DNA of 51,745 nucleotides from Candidatus Melainabacteria bacterium (GTDB lineage Bacteria > Cyanobacteriota > Vampirovibrionia > Vampirovibrionales > Vampirovibrionaceae): NCBI GenBank assembly GCA_902168245.1, contig CABHPA010000185.1, positions 1-51,745 of the forward strand, given 5' to 3'. The stretch's first letter is position 1. The number at the start of each line of letters is the position of its first letter. The notes under the pieces were generated by a model. It was not told the origin of the DNA. It worked only from the letters and a program-made list of their open reading frames with translations, and made no database searches. Position numbers and translations under genes: made by a program. Positions 26,701-34,732 of this stretch are shown here, piece after piece.

Positions 26701-26868
26701 GAAATGGCGGCTGGCCTGATCGTAGCGAATGTTCCGCACCACGCCGTCTGAAGCGAAAACCGGGAGGCATAAGCTGGCCAGCGCCAACCCGGTAAGCCCC
26801 GCCAGGGTCAGGTACCTGGAGAGCGGGAACGTTGCGGTGTTTTTCCGTGTCGCTGGATGAAAGGTCAT
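23779..26868 (-). CDS. Exported AMIN-domain, long coiled-coil, TPR protein
   Basis: The 1029-residue protein starts at ATG with AAAGG nine bases upstream. A signal peptide ends near residue 40 (CLPVFAS). An AMIN domain at about 43-155 has the classic NIRYDQASRHFLIDTSG opening and PIVRILLDLQ strand. About 580 residues of heptad-rich coiled coil follow (repeats such as LKSENRTLQARIEQQATQL), long enough to extend tens of nanometres. About six TPR repeats (805-1029) end the chain. The architecture suggests a wall-bound rod presenting a protein-binding head. It lies between two genes of similar design with gaps of 37 and 26 bases, so operon expression is likely. Confidence 0.85.
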   Translation of the reverse strand: MTFHPATRKNTATFPLSRYLTLAGLTGLALASLCLPVFASDGVVRNIRYDQASRHFLIDTSGSVNATVNSLNIAGHKRIIIDVDNAEIGIELPRDVQLLQDMARQMPAVRNLTVNQYGGNGRPIVRILLDLQGDPGNVRVVHNQGPHIELELNESAAYQPGSSTPGSRSLDMPPSLAGLKQQTDLPTQTAQRPLVNPAPSSTHDAVSREMYNRSIQYQQEQKRQLDALQREIEQLKANSANSGIASDDLKRTLAILNQKYESLLQENQYLKSRVDSGAQNQQLSQSEQQRLNGELDRLKSANATLQNRVSTLLSEQARPNPQLSASQTELTRLKSENRTLQARIEQQATQLASPQNSTQLEELKRKLDEMTRRNDSLAQENIALQGKLSSAQAKPNPAFNAQQAEIDRLKADKANLEARINLLSAKTSASSGAEISDVDLQNLKKQLTLAQQSLNESIRTINEQNKEIAYLRNQVSDVKAGMDASAREQIAHLQSVQDEKDATILDLQRQIASKPTASSGSGGASPANTAEIASLKRQLDKITQQYQTDVQDLNRQLQERNTQLVSAQGKASQANDLQEQVQSLRQQLAATSQKNNASQTSQVPASEVQRRDSQIATLRAEITQLKTTKGDTAALNGKIAALQTELASLQSVQKERDAAQQELASVKSDLEQLQSNGASSKKSSASLKEAMDKLNRENQDLHHMLDSLQQAANSGSGESSRQSKTQLAALQKELAEARAEAQKATQDANKAKQDLLFTQKSAENKPTAAPVAKQDPKQLAELNRQLADLRKENDTLKTKLSQATPTPASAAANPEAEADYVSGKAAMDSKNLSVAIDKFKEAQLLEPNNSKYAIEYSIALAEDHQYAEAIDSLRRYLQRNPIDRDAYNQLGKLYLLNDQADAASQAFSRAMSVSTLNNYATSLKKLGRTDDAESIFKLALSLNPKDSEVLFNLGNLYNSENKLELARNRYLEAIQIKPDFAEAHYNLGLIFSKLGDNAKAVSHLEKFLQLSPNARNAETIRAYVQKLKA

Positions 26869-26905
26869 AATCCGTTACCTTTTATAAATGCTTTTGAAAA
26901 ATCGG

Positions 26906-28438
26906 TTAATGCTTGGGGTTGGGCGGGCCAATGGCGTCCGTCGAAACGATGGGAGGGGGGAATTGAGGGAGGGGCAATGCCTCGCTGGACGATGTTTGAG
27001 GGCGTGATGCCTGAAGGGGTAATGGCGATGTCTGAAGCGCCTGCTGGAGGTTTTTGACGCCTGCCGTATCGTCCGGCTTTAGTTTCCGGTAGCTGTTCAG
27101 CGCGGATTGGGCTTCCGCCGGGCGTTGCTGGCGGGCGTACACCAGCGCCAGCTTGTAATAGCCCATGCTATAGGCCGGGTTCTGCCGAAGCAAGAGGGTC
27201 AGGATGTTTTCCGCATCCGAAAGGGCGGCCCGTTCGGCGTACAAGTCCGCTAGTTCCAGGTAGGCCGGGTATTTCCGGGGATTTTCCCGTATGGCCGCTT
27301 CCAGCGTCAGCTCGTTTTCACGGGTCGGTACGCCTTTGGCGACCGCTGTCGAGTTGCTGGCGCTGGCGACGAATGGTTGTTTCTCTGGTTGAGATTGGAC
27401 TTGCGCGGGTTGCACAGTTGAGGGGGCAGACTGGTAAACCCGCTGCACACCGGGTCGGTTTACTACTGGTTCCGCCACGCTCATCATCAGGTTGGTCACC
27501 GGGACGGGCAATGCGGAAGAAGTCCGGGAACTGGCCGGGGCGGCCTGACGGTTTCCGGCCTTTCCTTCCGCCAAGGCGACTTCAGTAGCCTTGAGCCGGG
27601 TGGCCAGCTTGGTCAATGCGTTTTTCAGGTTCTGGATCACCGCCTCGCTTTGGCTGGCATTTTCATCCACATCGGGCGCGTAGTCTTTAATGTAGCCTTC
27701 ATATTGGGCCAATTGGCGCTTCAGGGCGTCTTCCCGCTCCCGGCTTCCGTCCAGCGACTGCCTGAGACGACTGACTTCCTGTTCCAGTTCAGCCTGTCGG
27801 CGATTGGCTTCCAATAGCGCCAGCGCCTGGGCCTTATTGGGCAAAGCCGCCGTTTTGTCGGTTGGGGGTGCTTCGATGGCCGCCAGCGTTGTTTGCGTTA
27901 CCGCCGCCCCCGGCAACAGGGCGATCAGAATTTGCGCGTCCTTGGCATTACCGCTCACCACAGTTTTCGGGGCAATGGCATCTCCGGAGGGCGCGACGCT
28001 CAGCTCGATTTCCAGAGCGATCTGGATGCCGCTCGGCCCTTTGGGTTCGTGGCTCAGGGGGCCAATCAGGCATTTTTTAAGCTCCGGGTGAGCTAATAAC
28101 AAGCGGTTGCCGATTTGCTGGAGCATTGCGGCGTTTCCCTCCGCCGTCGGGAACTTTAAAATCACCAGTTCCGTGGGCTTTGGGCCAGCGTTGCCTGGCC
28201 ATACCTCTACAGTGGGCGCGCTGGCCTTGCCATGGGCGGTAATGGTCAACAGGCCGTCCTGGTAATCCAGCCCGGAAAGTTGCGCGACCGATGCCGCCAG
28301 ACCGTAGCCGCCGCTAAGCGCTGTCAGCGCGATGGACAATAAGCCCCGCTTCAGTTGTTGATGGCAAGACCTGGCCGAAAAATAGAATGCATCCGGTATT
28401 GGCAAGTGCGTCGTCTCAACGGAAAAAAGGGAACTCAA
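26906..28438 (-). CDS. Exported AMIN-like / coiled-coil / TPR protein
   Basis: The protein has up to 510 residues. The frame opens at a TTG at 28438 with weak start context, so the true N-terminus is uncertain. A hydrophobic export segment (LLSIALTALSGGYGLAASVA) leads into a divergent AMIN-like beta region to about residue 190. A coiled coil follows at about 200-270 (NRRQAELEQEVSRLRQSL). After a Ser/Pro/Gln linker, about three TPR units (KYPAYLELADLYAERAALSD and YSMGYYKLALVYARQQRPAE) lie near 370-470. It is the first gene of the three-gene AMIN-TPR run. A TATAAT box lies 66 bases upstream. Confidence 0.75.
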   Translation of the reverse strand: MSSLFSVETTHLPIPDAFYFSARSCHQQLKRGLLSIALTALSGGYGLAASVAQLSGLDYQDGLLTITAHGKASAPTVEVWPGNAGPKPTELVILKFPTAEGNAAMLQQIGNRLLLAHPELKKCLIGPLSHEPKGPSGIQIALEIELSVAPSGDAIAPKTVVSGNAKDAQILIALLPGAAVTQTTLAAIEAPPTDKTAALPNKAQALALLEANRRQAELEQEVSRLRQSLDGSREREDALKRQLAQYEGYIKDYAPDVDENASQSEAVIQNLKNALTKLATRLKATEVALAEGKAGNRQAAPASSRTSSALPVPVTNLMMSVAEPVVNRPGVQRVYQSAPSTVQPAQVQSQPEKQPFVASASNSTAVAKGVPTRENELTLEAAIRENPRKYPAYLELADLYAERAALSDAENILTLLLRQNPAYSMGYYKLALVYARQQRPAEAQSALNSYRKLKPDDTAGVKNLQQALQTSPLPLQASRPQTSSSEALPLPQFPPPIVSTDAIGPPNPKH

Positions 28439-28503
28439 AACGGCAGGACCGTGGCTGACGGGTTTTTATCGCCCAAGCTCGGCCAATCCACACATGAGCC
28501 ACT

Positions 28504-28509
28504 ATTATA
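28504..28509 (-). promoter_or_regulatory. TATAAT -10 box of the AMIN-TPR operon
   Basis: A perfect TATAAT on the minus strand sits in the 200-base gap between the phosphodiester glycosidase gene and the three AMIN-TPR genes. The expected leader is about 58 bases. It implies the three genes have their own promoter. Confidence 0.45.
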
Positions 28510-28638
28510 GCATCTTCTCAGCCTTACAGTAGGACTAAATCCTTATCTGACGTATTATTTGAAGCTGTTGGGCTTCATGCGCCAGCAGTTGCTATCCGTC
28601 GCCATCGTGGTTTAGGCTTGGATATCCGGATCGGGCGA

Positions 28639-30132
28639 TTACGGGTTAAAGCCCGGCGAGTTTTTAAATGCCACGTTATCCCCATTCGCCTTGCGAATCA
28701 GCAGGGAGTTGCTGACCCCCACGTTGCCCGCCGACGGCAGGTTGACCGTTTTGCCGTAAATCGACATCTGGGTGGAACTGCCCCCGTCCAGGTTCATGGC
28801 GTCCATCGCGCCCAGTTTCTCCATGAGCGTGGATAGTTCGTACAGGGTCATGCCCACCGAAACGTTCTTGCGCCGCCCGTCCACCGTCACCAGCAGCAGT
28901 TTGCCGTCCGCCGTAATGCCCACCGCGCTTCGGGGTTCCCGGTAGCCCAGGCTTCTGCTGTTGAAATGCTGCTCGGAGAGATCCACATACGGATGCCCGC
29001 CCTTCACCAGCCAGGGGCCGCCGCCAATGGCATGCTTCATGCCCGACCAGTCCGGCAGGGTGAATAAATCCAGGCGAACCGGCCGGTTGGGCGGTTGGGA
29101 AGCCAACGTCATCATTTCCGGCGTATTGGGGCCGGAAATCACTACCCCGTCCCGTGGAATGGGCAGCGGTTGCGTGTCGGACACTGCAGAAACCCGGTTG
29201 TTCCGCAATTGGATCTGTAGCCCGTTGGCGGGTACCCTTGGGGCCATGCTTCCCCAACGGGAGGAGTAAACCACGGTGGTTCCCGCGTTTACCCGGGGCT
29301 GGTTGATATTGTGCAGGTGGATCACCCGGCCATCCGGCAGGCCGATTTCCCCGCCCAGGTGGATGCGGGCGATCACTGGCTCGTTGTTGTTGGTAATGCC
29401 CAGCGCCACCCGGTCGTAAATGGGGCCGGAAATCAGCTCCTGGTTAATGATTAGCACTCCCAGCGGGATGCCCACGTCCGGCTTGAAAAACGAGCCGTTA
29501 ATACCCGCGATGGCCTGATGGTTGGCGACCATGGCCGAAACGTTGTTTTTGGCGCCCATGCGGTTATTGGCCAGCACCGGGAAAATCTCCACGTCTGGGT
29601 TGCGCGGGTCCACTTCCAGCACGTTGATGACCACCGGCCCCTGTGGGCCGTGCTGGGTAAATTGCCGGTGCCGGATTCCGGAGGAAACCTCATCCTCCTC
29701 GCTGGCGCGCTGGAAGAAATGCGGCACGGAAATCACCAGCCGCTTGCCTTCCTGGCTCACGCGGACTGTCCCAGTCACGTTGCGCTTAATGAATACCTGC
29801 ACCCGGCCATTGCGCTGATCGGCATACACGCCGCCCAAGTTGGGCCAGTTGAACTTACGGTTGACCGGCAGCGCCTTGGCGACAGCATTGCCTGAAAAGC
29901 TGACCGTCATGGGGCGTCCGGCCTGGTCGGACACGCTGACGTCCTTGGCTTCCCCGTTCAGATTCAGCACCAGCCGGGTGGTAGCATTGATTTCCTGAAA
30001 CTGGATTTGCCGCACCTGCACGGTGGTTGAACTGGCCCAGGCCCGCAGCGCGGCGGGCGCTCCCAGGCACCATAGTCCCAGCAAGGCTGTTTGAATCCCA
30101 CAAATCGCTTTGACGCGCCAGGTTGCTCTCAA
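28639..30132 (-). CDS. AMIN domain fused to a phosphodiester glycosidase (NAGPA/DUF2233-type) domain
   Basis: The 497-residue protein begins at TTG with AAGGA eight bases upstream. A signal peptide precedes an AMIN domain at about 35-140 (VRQIQFQEINATTRLVLNLNG and RVQVFIKRNVTG). The C-terminal 330 residues match the phosphodiester glycosidase family. They show AIAGINGSFFKPD, the GGGPWLVKGG segment, SAVGITADGKLLLVTVDGR and the active-site-like MNLDGGSSTQM, then GVSNSLLI. The family includes the human uncovering enzyme that removes GlcNAc from phosphodiester-linked sugar. In bacteria the targets are probably glycan- or wall-linked phosphodiesters. The AMIN domain would hold it on peptidoglycan. 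It lies directly upstream of three more AMIN-type genes. Confidence 0.88.
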   Translation of the reverse strand: MRATWRVKAICGIQTALLGLWCLGAPAALRAWASSTTVQVRQIQFQEINATTRLVLNLNGEAKDVSVSDQAGRPMTVSFSGNAVAKALPVNRKFNWPNLGGVYADQRNGRVQVFIKRNVTGTVRVSQEGKRLVISVPHFFQRASEEDEVSSGIRHRQFTQHGPQGPVVINVLEVDPRNPDVEIFPVLANNRMGAKNNVSAMVANHQAIAGINGSFFKPDVGIPLGVLIINQELISGPIYDRVALGITNNNEPVIARIHLGGEIGLPDGRVIHLHNINQPRVNAGTTVVYSSRWGSMAPRVPANGLQIQLRNNRVSAVSDTQPLPIPRDGVVISGPNTPEMMTLASQPPNRPVRLDLFTLPDWSGMKHAIGGGPWLVKGGHPYVDLSEQHFNSRSLGYREPRSAVGITADGKLLLVTVDGRRKNVSVGMTLYELSTLMEKLGAMDAMNLDGGSSTQMSIYGKTVNLPSAGNVGVSNSLLIRKANGDNVAFKNSPGFNP

Positions 30133-30326
30133 TCCGTCAATCCTTGTCTTGTTCTCTTCGTCCTGAACGTTTAAAAGGTGGTCGTGGCGATAGCTCTCCC
30201 TATCGATTGAACGCTATCGCGGAAAAGATGCCGTGTTTACAAAAAATGGATCAACCTAAAAATTGGACAGAAGTAAAAAACTCTTACATAATATTAACTT
30301 TTTTATCGTCGGATTTCAAGTGGTAA

Positions 30327-30357
30327 AAACCGGAAGCCCTTGAAAGACTTCCGGTTT
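30327..30357 (-). terminator. Rho-independent terminator of the Gln-rich gene
   Basis: AAACCGGAAG pairs perfectly over ten bases with CTTCCGGTTT across an 11-base loop. On the minus strand the stem runs into a five-base T tract. It lies 64 bases past the Gln-rich gene. Confidence 0.8.
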
Positions 30358-30420
30358 CATTGCTGAGTCGATTATAAATAAGCGCCTGAAACAACCTTAC
30401 AAGGTTATCGGGCTTATTGG

Positions 30421-32049
30421 CTAGAACATTTGGGCCATTCCCGGCTGCTGCATCATGGGCATGCCCTGTTGCTGCATTTTGGGATCGAACGGATACCCGC
30501 CCGTCGGGGCTCCGTATGCCGGAGGCGGCGCTTGCTGCTGCATGAGCTGCTGTAGCACGGCCGGATCGTATTGTCCCGCCATCGGGTCGTTGGGGCTGTA
30601 TTGCGGTGCAGGGGCACCTTGTTGTTGCAGCGCGGCGCTCATCATGCCGGATTTTACCTGTGCTACCGCGTTTTTCACATCGGGGTTCTTATCCCGCTCG
30701 GCTTTCTTCAATATGTTCTGGATAGTGCGATCCTGCGGCCGATCGATATAGCCCAGCGCGGTTACGGCTGCCGCTTTAACCGCCGGGTTTTCGGACTTGT
30801 TGTTGATGATCTTGTTGATGGCGTCCATGCCGGGCAGTTGATTGGTCGGCACCTGGGCGTTCTGCACCCGGTTCAGGTTGCCCAGGGCAAACAGGGCCGC
30901 CTGGCGAATCAGGTTGGCGTCATCCGGTTGCAGGCCGGGGGTGCTGTTAGCGGCTTCCTGCTTCAGCAACTCATAGGTCTGCCGGTCGCCCTGTTGGCGC
31001 ATGGCGATTTCGTTAATGGCGTCCAGTTTATCTTTGGGGCTTTGCGGCTGGAGCAGCATATTGTTCAAATCAGCTACGGAAGCGGCGCTCAAGCCTTGCG
31101 CCTGCTGTTGTTGCTGCATTTGTTGGGCCATCGCCGGATCCATTGGGGGCTGCTGCTGCATTTGCTGTTGCTGGGCCATCGCCATCGGATCGTATGGGTT
31201 GTATTGCGGCGGAGGGGTTTGTGGCTGCATTTGCTGTTGCTGGGCCATCGCCGCCGGATCATACGGGTTGTATTGCGGCGGAGGGGTTTGTGGCTGCATT
31301 TGCTGCTGTTGGGCCATTGCCGCCGGATCGTAGGGGTTATACTGCGGCGGGGGTGTTTGTGGCGGCGTTTGCATCTGCTGTTGTTGCATCGCTTGCTGTT
31401 GCATTTGCTGCAATTGTTGCTGCTGTTGTTGTTGCAACTGCTGGGCCTGTTGGGCTGCCTGCTGGGCGGCCTCCTGCTCCTGCTGGACTTTTTGCTGCAT
31501 TTGTTGCAGTTGCTGGGCTTGCTGCTGCAATTGCTGCTGCTGTTGTTGCAATTGCTGGGCCTGTTGCAGTTGTTGCAACTGCTGCTGGAATTGCTGTTGC
31601 TGCAGGGCCGGGTTAGGTTGCGGCACCGGCGGCGGGAAAGGGGACGGCAGGCTGCTGCTTTGGGCGAAAGGGGACATTTTGTTCTGGTATGCCTGGCCGC
31701 TGACCTGGTTGGCGTAGTTCAGGTACTCGTTCCGGAAGTTTTCCGCATCCTGGCGTTTTTTGACGGCTTCGCGGTAGTAGTTTTCCAGGTTCTGTTCCGG
31801 CGTGGCAGAAGGGTTGGGCGTAAAAGGGGCATTGGCGGCGCTGGATTTCTGGAAGCTGTCACCGGCAGGACTGAAAGTGCCCATGCCTGTGTTGACGCCT
31901 TGGAGGCTTTGGGGACCTGGCATAGGGCCATCGCCAGCGTAGTTGCTCAAGGGAGCGTTGATGTTCAGCACCAAGGCTCCCGATGTACGGGACGGCTGAG
32001 GCTGATAAATTTGCGATGCCGGCGGTGATAGATTGATGGGAGTGGCCAT
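30421..32049 (-). CDS. Gln-rich prion-like protein with HEAT-like C-terminal domain
   Basis: The 542-residue protein has no signal peptide. Residues 1-140 are Pro/Ser/Asn-rich. Residues about 145-330 are dominated by Gln with Met, Ala, Leu and Pro, including uninterrupted Q runs. Three tandem copies of a 23-residue unit, TPPPQYNPYDPAAMAQQQQ-MQPQ, are encoded by 69-bp repeats. Residues about 335-480 form paired helices typical of HEAT or armadillo repeats (LIRQAALFALGNLNRV, NPAVKAAAVTALGYIDRP). A second Gln/Pro/Met-rich tail ends the protein. Such composition favours phase separation or coiled-coil assembly. The role is unknown. It shares a 549-base divergent region with grpE and ends at a strong terminator. 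Confidence 0.8.
   Translation of the reverse strand: MATPINLSPPASQIYQPQPSRTSGALVLNINAPLSNYAGDGPMPGPQSLQGVNTGMGTFSPAGDSFQKSSAANAPFTPNPSATPEQNLENYYREAVKKRQDAENFRNEYLNYANQVSGQAYQNKMSPFAQSSSLPSPFPPPVPQPNPALQQQQFQQQLQQLQQAQQLQQQQQQLQQQAQQLQQMQQKVQQEQEAAQQAAQQAQQLQQQQQQQLQQMQQQAMQQQQMQTPPQTPPPQYNPYDPAAMAQQQQMQPQTPPPQYNPYDPAAMAQQQQMQPQTPPPQYNPYDPMAMAQQQQMQQQPPMDPAMAQQMQQQQQAQGLSAASVADLNNMLLQPQSPKDKLDAINEIAMRQQGDRQTYELLKQEAANSTPGLQPDDANLIRQAALFALGNLNRVQNAQVPTNQLPGMDAINKIINNKSENPAVKAAAVTALGYIDRPQDRTIQNILKKAERDKNPDVKNAVAQVKSGMMSAALQQQGAPAPQYSPNDPMAGQYDPAVLQQLMQQQAPPPAYGAPTGGYPFDPKMQQQGMPMMQQPGMAQMF
31159..31365. repeat. Three tandem 69-bp repeats inside the Gln-rich gene
   Basis: Units begin at 31159, 31228 and 31297, each starting CATTTGCTG on the plus strand, and differ by a few mostly synonymous bases. 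They encode the in-frame 23-residue NPYDP-containing units. Shorter partial copies flank them. The array could vary in copy number between strains. Confidence 0.9.
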
Positions 32050-32598
32050 AGATGAAATGCCCCTTTATACTCGTAAACGCATTTGTGTGCATTAGAACTA
32101 CATTAGTAAGAATGGTGAAGACTCAGTGTTGCTAGCCAGTATTCTTTTATTAACGGTTTGTTACATCCTTTGAAGTAATTGTACGATGGACAATTTCAGC
32201 CTTTTATACTGGCGGAGGCTTACATTCTGGAGAGTGAAAGCCTATCACGAAGCGCTCTATCCATGAATGCGCATGGAATACCATTAAAAATGGAACATGC
32301 CAACATGCGAATGACCGCGCTCACACTCTTAAAAAAAACTTAAGAATAAAATGGATGGGCTTTTGTGGTTGTTATAATGGGATGCGATTCCGCCCGAAGG
32401 GTGCATTTCGCCCATCCCAGCCGTCGATGCCGGGCAGGTGAATCCGGCGAATGGCGGTGACGAAAGCCGGGGCAGACCCTTGGAACGGGATATGGATACT
32501 GCACAATCGCCTGGCCGTCCCGCTGTCCAAGTTTCACTCAAATCCGGTTTTCAAGCTTTTTAATATTTTCAAGTTTTTTTAAATAAAGGATCGCCAAC
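32050..32598. other. Divergent intergenic region between Gln-rich gene and grpE
   Basis: No gene is supported here. The region holds a TATAAT at 32373-32378 (plus strand) and two neighbouring palindromes: CCATG/CATGG at 32261-32276 and CCATT/AATGG at 32281-32293. AT-rich runs lie near 32330. No CIRCE-type inverted repeat (TTAGCACTC/GAGTGCTAA) was found before grpE. Confidence 0.5.
32373..32378 (+). promoter_or_regulatory. Candidate -10 element upstream of grpE
   Basis: A perfect TATAAT followed by GGG lies about 220 bases before grpE. If it drives grpE, the leader would be long, about 215 bases. Alternatively it drives an unannotated short RNA. Confidence 0.4.
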
Positions 32599-33213
32599 AT
32601 GTTTAACAAGACCTCACCTTCCGAAAAGCAGGACGCGGAAAGCGCCGTCGTCGAAACTGCCGGGGAACAGCTTGCGGCCCCTGCCCCGGAAGCCGATGGC
32701 GAGGATTACAAGGGCAAGTACCAGTTGCTGCAGGATCAGTTCACCCGGTTGGCGGCTGATTTTGACAACTACCGCAAGCGCATGCGCGATGAGCAGGAAT
32801 CCCTGGTGAAATACGGCGCGCAAAAAAGCGTCATGGAACTGCTCCCGGTGCTGGATAACCTGGAGCGCGCCAGCGCAAGCCTTACCGAGGATTCCGACCC
32901 GAAGGTGCTGTTCAAGAGCTTTAGTGTCATCCAGAAGCAACTGACCGACGGGCTGGACGCGCTGGGGGTCAACAAAATCCAGGCGGTCGGGCAACCTTTC
33001 GACCCTCAGTTCCATGAGGCGGTAAACCAGATGCCCAGCGAGGAGTTTCCTGAAAATACGGTCATGTACGAGGCCCAAAGCGGCTACCAGTTGCATGATA
33101 AGGTAATTCGCCCCGCCATGGTGGTGGTATCCACGGGTTCTGCCACGGAAAGCCAGCCCACGGAAACCCCGCAGCCTGCTGCCGAGAATCCGGCGAATCC
33201 ATTCCTTAAATAA
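32599..33213 (+). CDS. grpE: Nucleotide exchange factor GrpE
   Basis: The 204-residue protein has an acidic, disordered N-terminus and then the GrpE helix and head. Landmarks are the FTRLAADFDNYRKRMRDEQE helix, VMELLPVLDNLERA, and the beta head with GQPFDPQFHEAV and GYQLHDKVIRPAMVVVS. GrpE releases ADP from DnaK. The start has AAGGA nine bases upstream. dnaJ follows 79 bases later; dnaK is not in the window. Confidence 0.96.
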   Translation: MFNKTSPSEKQDAESAVVETAGEQLAAPAPEADGEDYKGKYQLLQDQFTRLAADFDNYRKRMRDEQESLVKYGAQKSVMELLPVLDNLERASASLTEDSDPKVLFKSFSVIQKQLTDGLDALGVNKIQAVGQPFDPQFHEAVNQMPSEEFPENTVMYEAQSGYQLHDKVIRPAMVVVSTGSATESQPTETPQPAAENPANPFLK

Positions 33214-33225
33214 GGATGGCTCGGT

Positions 33226-33231
33226 TATAAT
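33226..33231 (+). promoter_or_regulatory. Internal TATAAT promoter for dnaJ
   Basis: A perfect -10 box lies in the 79-base grpE-dnaJ gap, 61 bases before the dnaJ ATG. It suggests dnaJ can be transcribed independently of grpE. Confidence 0.45.
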
Positions 33232-33292
33232 CAGAATTCAGCCCGTCCGCTCCCAGCGCGGGAGCGGGTAACTTGGAAAAGAGTACGTCCCC

Positions 33293-34453
33293 ATGAGCAC
33301 CACCCGGCGAGATTATTATGAAATTCTAGGCGTTTCCCGCTCGGCCTCCGCCGAGGAAATCAAGCGCGCGTTCCGCAAAAAGGCCAAGGAGTGCCACCCG
33401 GACACCAACAAAAGCCCGGACGCGGAGGCCCAGTTCAAGGAGTTGGGAGAGGCGTACGATGTGCTGTCCGATACCGGGAAGCGGCAGGTGTACGATAATT
33501 ACGGCCATGACGGGCTGAAAAGCAGCGGCTACCAGCCTCAATACGATTTTTCGGACGGTTTTCCCGACCTGGGCGATATCTTCGCTTCCTTCTTCGGGGG
33601 CGGTTTCGGCGGGATGGGCGGCGGCCAGCGTCGTCGCGGCGGCCCGCAGCAGGGCAACGACCTGCGCATGGATCTGGCGCTGGAATTCAACGAGGCCGTG
33701 TTCGGCGCTAAGAAAGACATTGGTTTTACCCATCTGGAAAATTGCGAACCCTGTCAGGGCAGCGGCGCGTCCCCCGGCTCCGGGCCGACGGTCTGCACCA
33801 CATGCGGCGGGCAAGGCCAGGTGCGCCAGACCACGCAAACCATTATCGGCCACTTTACCCAGATTGTAGGCTGCCCCAATTGCCAGGGAACCGGCTCCAT
33901 TATTGTGAACCCGTGCGCTCAGTGTCACGGGCAAGGTCGTACGGCGGTGGAAACCAAGCGCTCCATCGTGATTCCGCCTGGCGTGGATCAAGGCACCCGC
34001 TTGCGGGTGGCCGGGGAAGGCGATGCCGGGGTAAAAGGCGGCCCGCCCGGCGATTTATACGTGGTGTTGCAAATCAGGCCGCATGCCGAATTCAAACGGG
34101 ACGGCTACCATATATACTCCTTGCAGGAAGTGCCGTACCCGGTGATGGTACTGGGGGGCGAAGTGGAAGTGCAGACCCTGGACGGCTCGGAAACCATCAA
34201 GATTCCCGCAGGCACCAAGAATGGTCACATATTTACCCTGAAAGGCGCAGGCGTACCGCACCTGAACAACAGCAACAAACGCGGCGAGCATTACGTGGAA
34301 GTGCAGGTGAACATTCCCACCCACCTGGGTTCGGAAGAGAAAAAGCTCCTCCAGCGCCTGCAAGAGCTACAGGAAGAAAAAGCCCGCAAGGACAAGCCCA
34401 AGCAAAGCGCCTCGTTCATCGGTAAAATGAAAGAAGCTTTCGTCGGCGGCTAA
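33293..34453 (+). CDS. dnaJ: Molecular chaperone DnaJ (class I)
   Basis: The 386-residue Hsp40 co-chaperone delivers substrates to DnaK and stimulates its ATPase. The J domain (1-70) contains HPD at 35-37. A Gly/Phe-rich linker ([12 protein letters not shown]) follows. The zinc domain has all four CxxCxGxG repeats ([24 protein letters not shown] and CAQCHGQG). Two C-terminal beta domains complete a standard type I DnaJ. It is downstream of grpE with its own likely -10 box. Confidence 0.97.
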   Translation: MSTTRRDYYEILGVSRSASAEEIKRAFRKKAKECHPDTNKSPDAEAQFKELGEAYDVLSDTGKRQVYDNYGHDGLKSSGYQPQYDFSDGFPDLGDIFASFFGGGFGGMGGGQRRRGGPQQGNDLRMDLALEFNEAVFGAKKDIGFTHLENCEPCQGSGASPGSGPTVCTTCGGQGQVRQTTQTIIGHFTQIVGCPNCQGTGSIIVNPCAQCHGQGRTAVETKRSIVIPPGVDQGTRLRVAGEGDAGVKGGPPGDLYVVLQIRPHAEFKRDGYHIYSLQEVPYPVMVLGGEVEVQTLDGSETIKIPAGTKNGHIFTLKGAGVPHLNNSNKRGEHYVEVQVNIPTHLGSEEKKLLQRLQELQEEKARKDKPKQSASFIGKMKEAFVGG

Positions 34454-34528
34454 ACCGAAATTCAGTCGGGGCGGTGTTTTCGTATCGATCAACTTTGATA
34501 CTGAACCGGCAAGGTAACCCAGAATCGT

Positions 34529-34621
34529 CTACCTGCGCTCTGGGCTTTCTAGGCGAATAAAAGTGATAGCGCCGATCAACCCGGTTAAGGCGCCTACGCC
34601 AAATATAATTTCAAAAAGCAA
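34529..34621 (-). CDS. 30-residue single-helix membrane protein
   Basis: A TTG at 34619-34621 preceded by AGGAG with ideal eight-base spacing opens a 30-codon frame ending in TAG. The peptide starts MLFEIIFGVGALTGLIGAIT and ends with a charged tail RLESPERR. It is one membrane helix carrying a small-residue (Gly/Ala) packing face, typical of small regulatory or complex-bound membrane proteins. It is too short for usual gene callers. Confidence 0.55.
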   Translation of the reverse strand: MLFEIIFGVGALTGLIGAITFIRLESPERR

Positions 34622-34732
34622 AATCCGATCTCCTAATTTAGAGTAATTGGGGCTTTTAGTAGCTATTTCTGAGGGCATTAATTATATTCAGGTAATCAAC
34701 GTTCATCATGGCGTTAGCAATGGAGCTGGTGA

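Noticed and set aside
31159..31365. CRISPR-like repeat array
   Set aside because: The repeats are contiguous, in frame, 69 bp long and code for protein; there are no spacers and no cas genes.
30571..32028. 485-residue Leu-rich plus-strand open frame opposite the Gln-rich gene
   Set aside because: CAG/CAA repeats read as Leu codons on the other strand; no ribosome site or fold.
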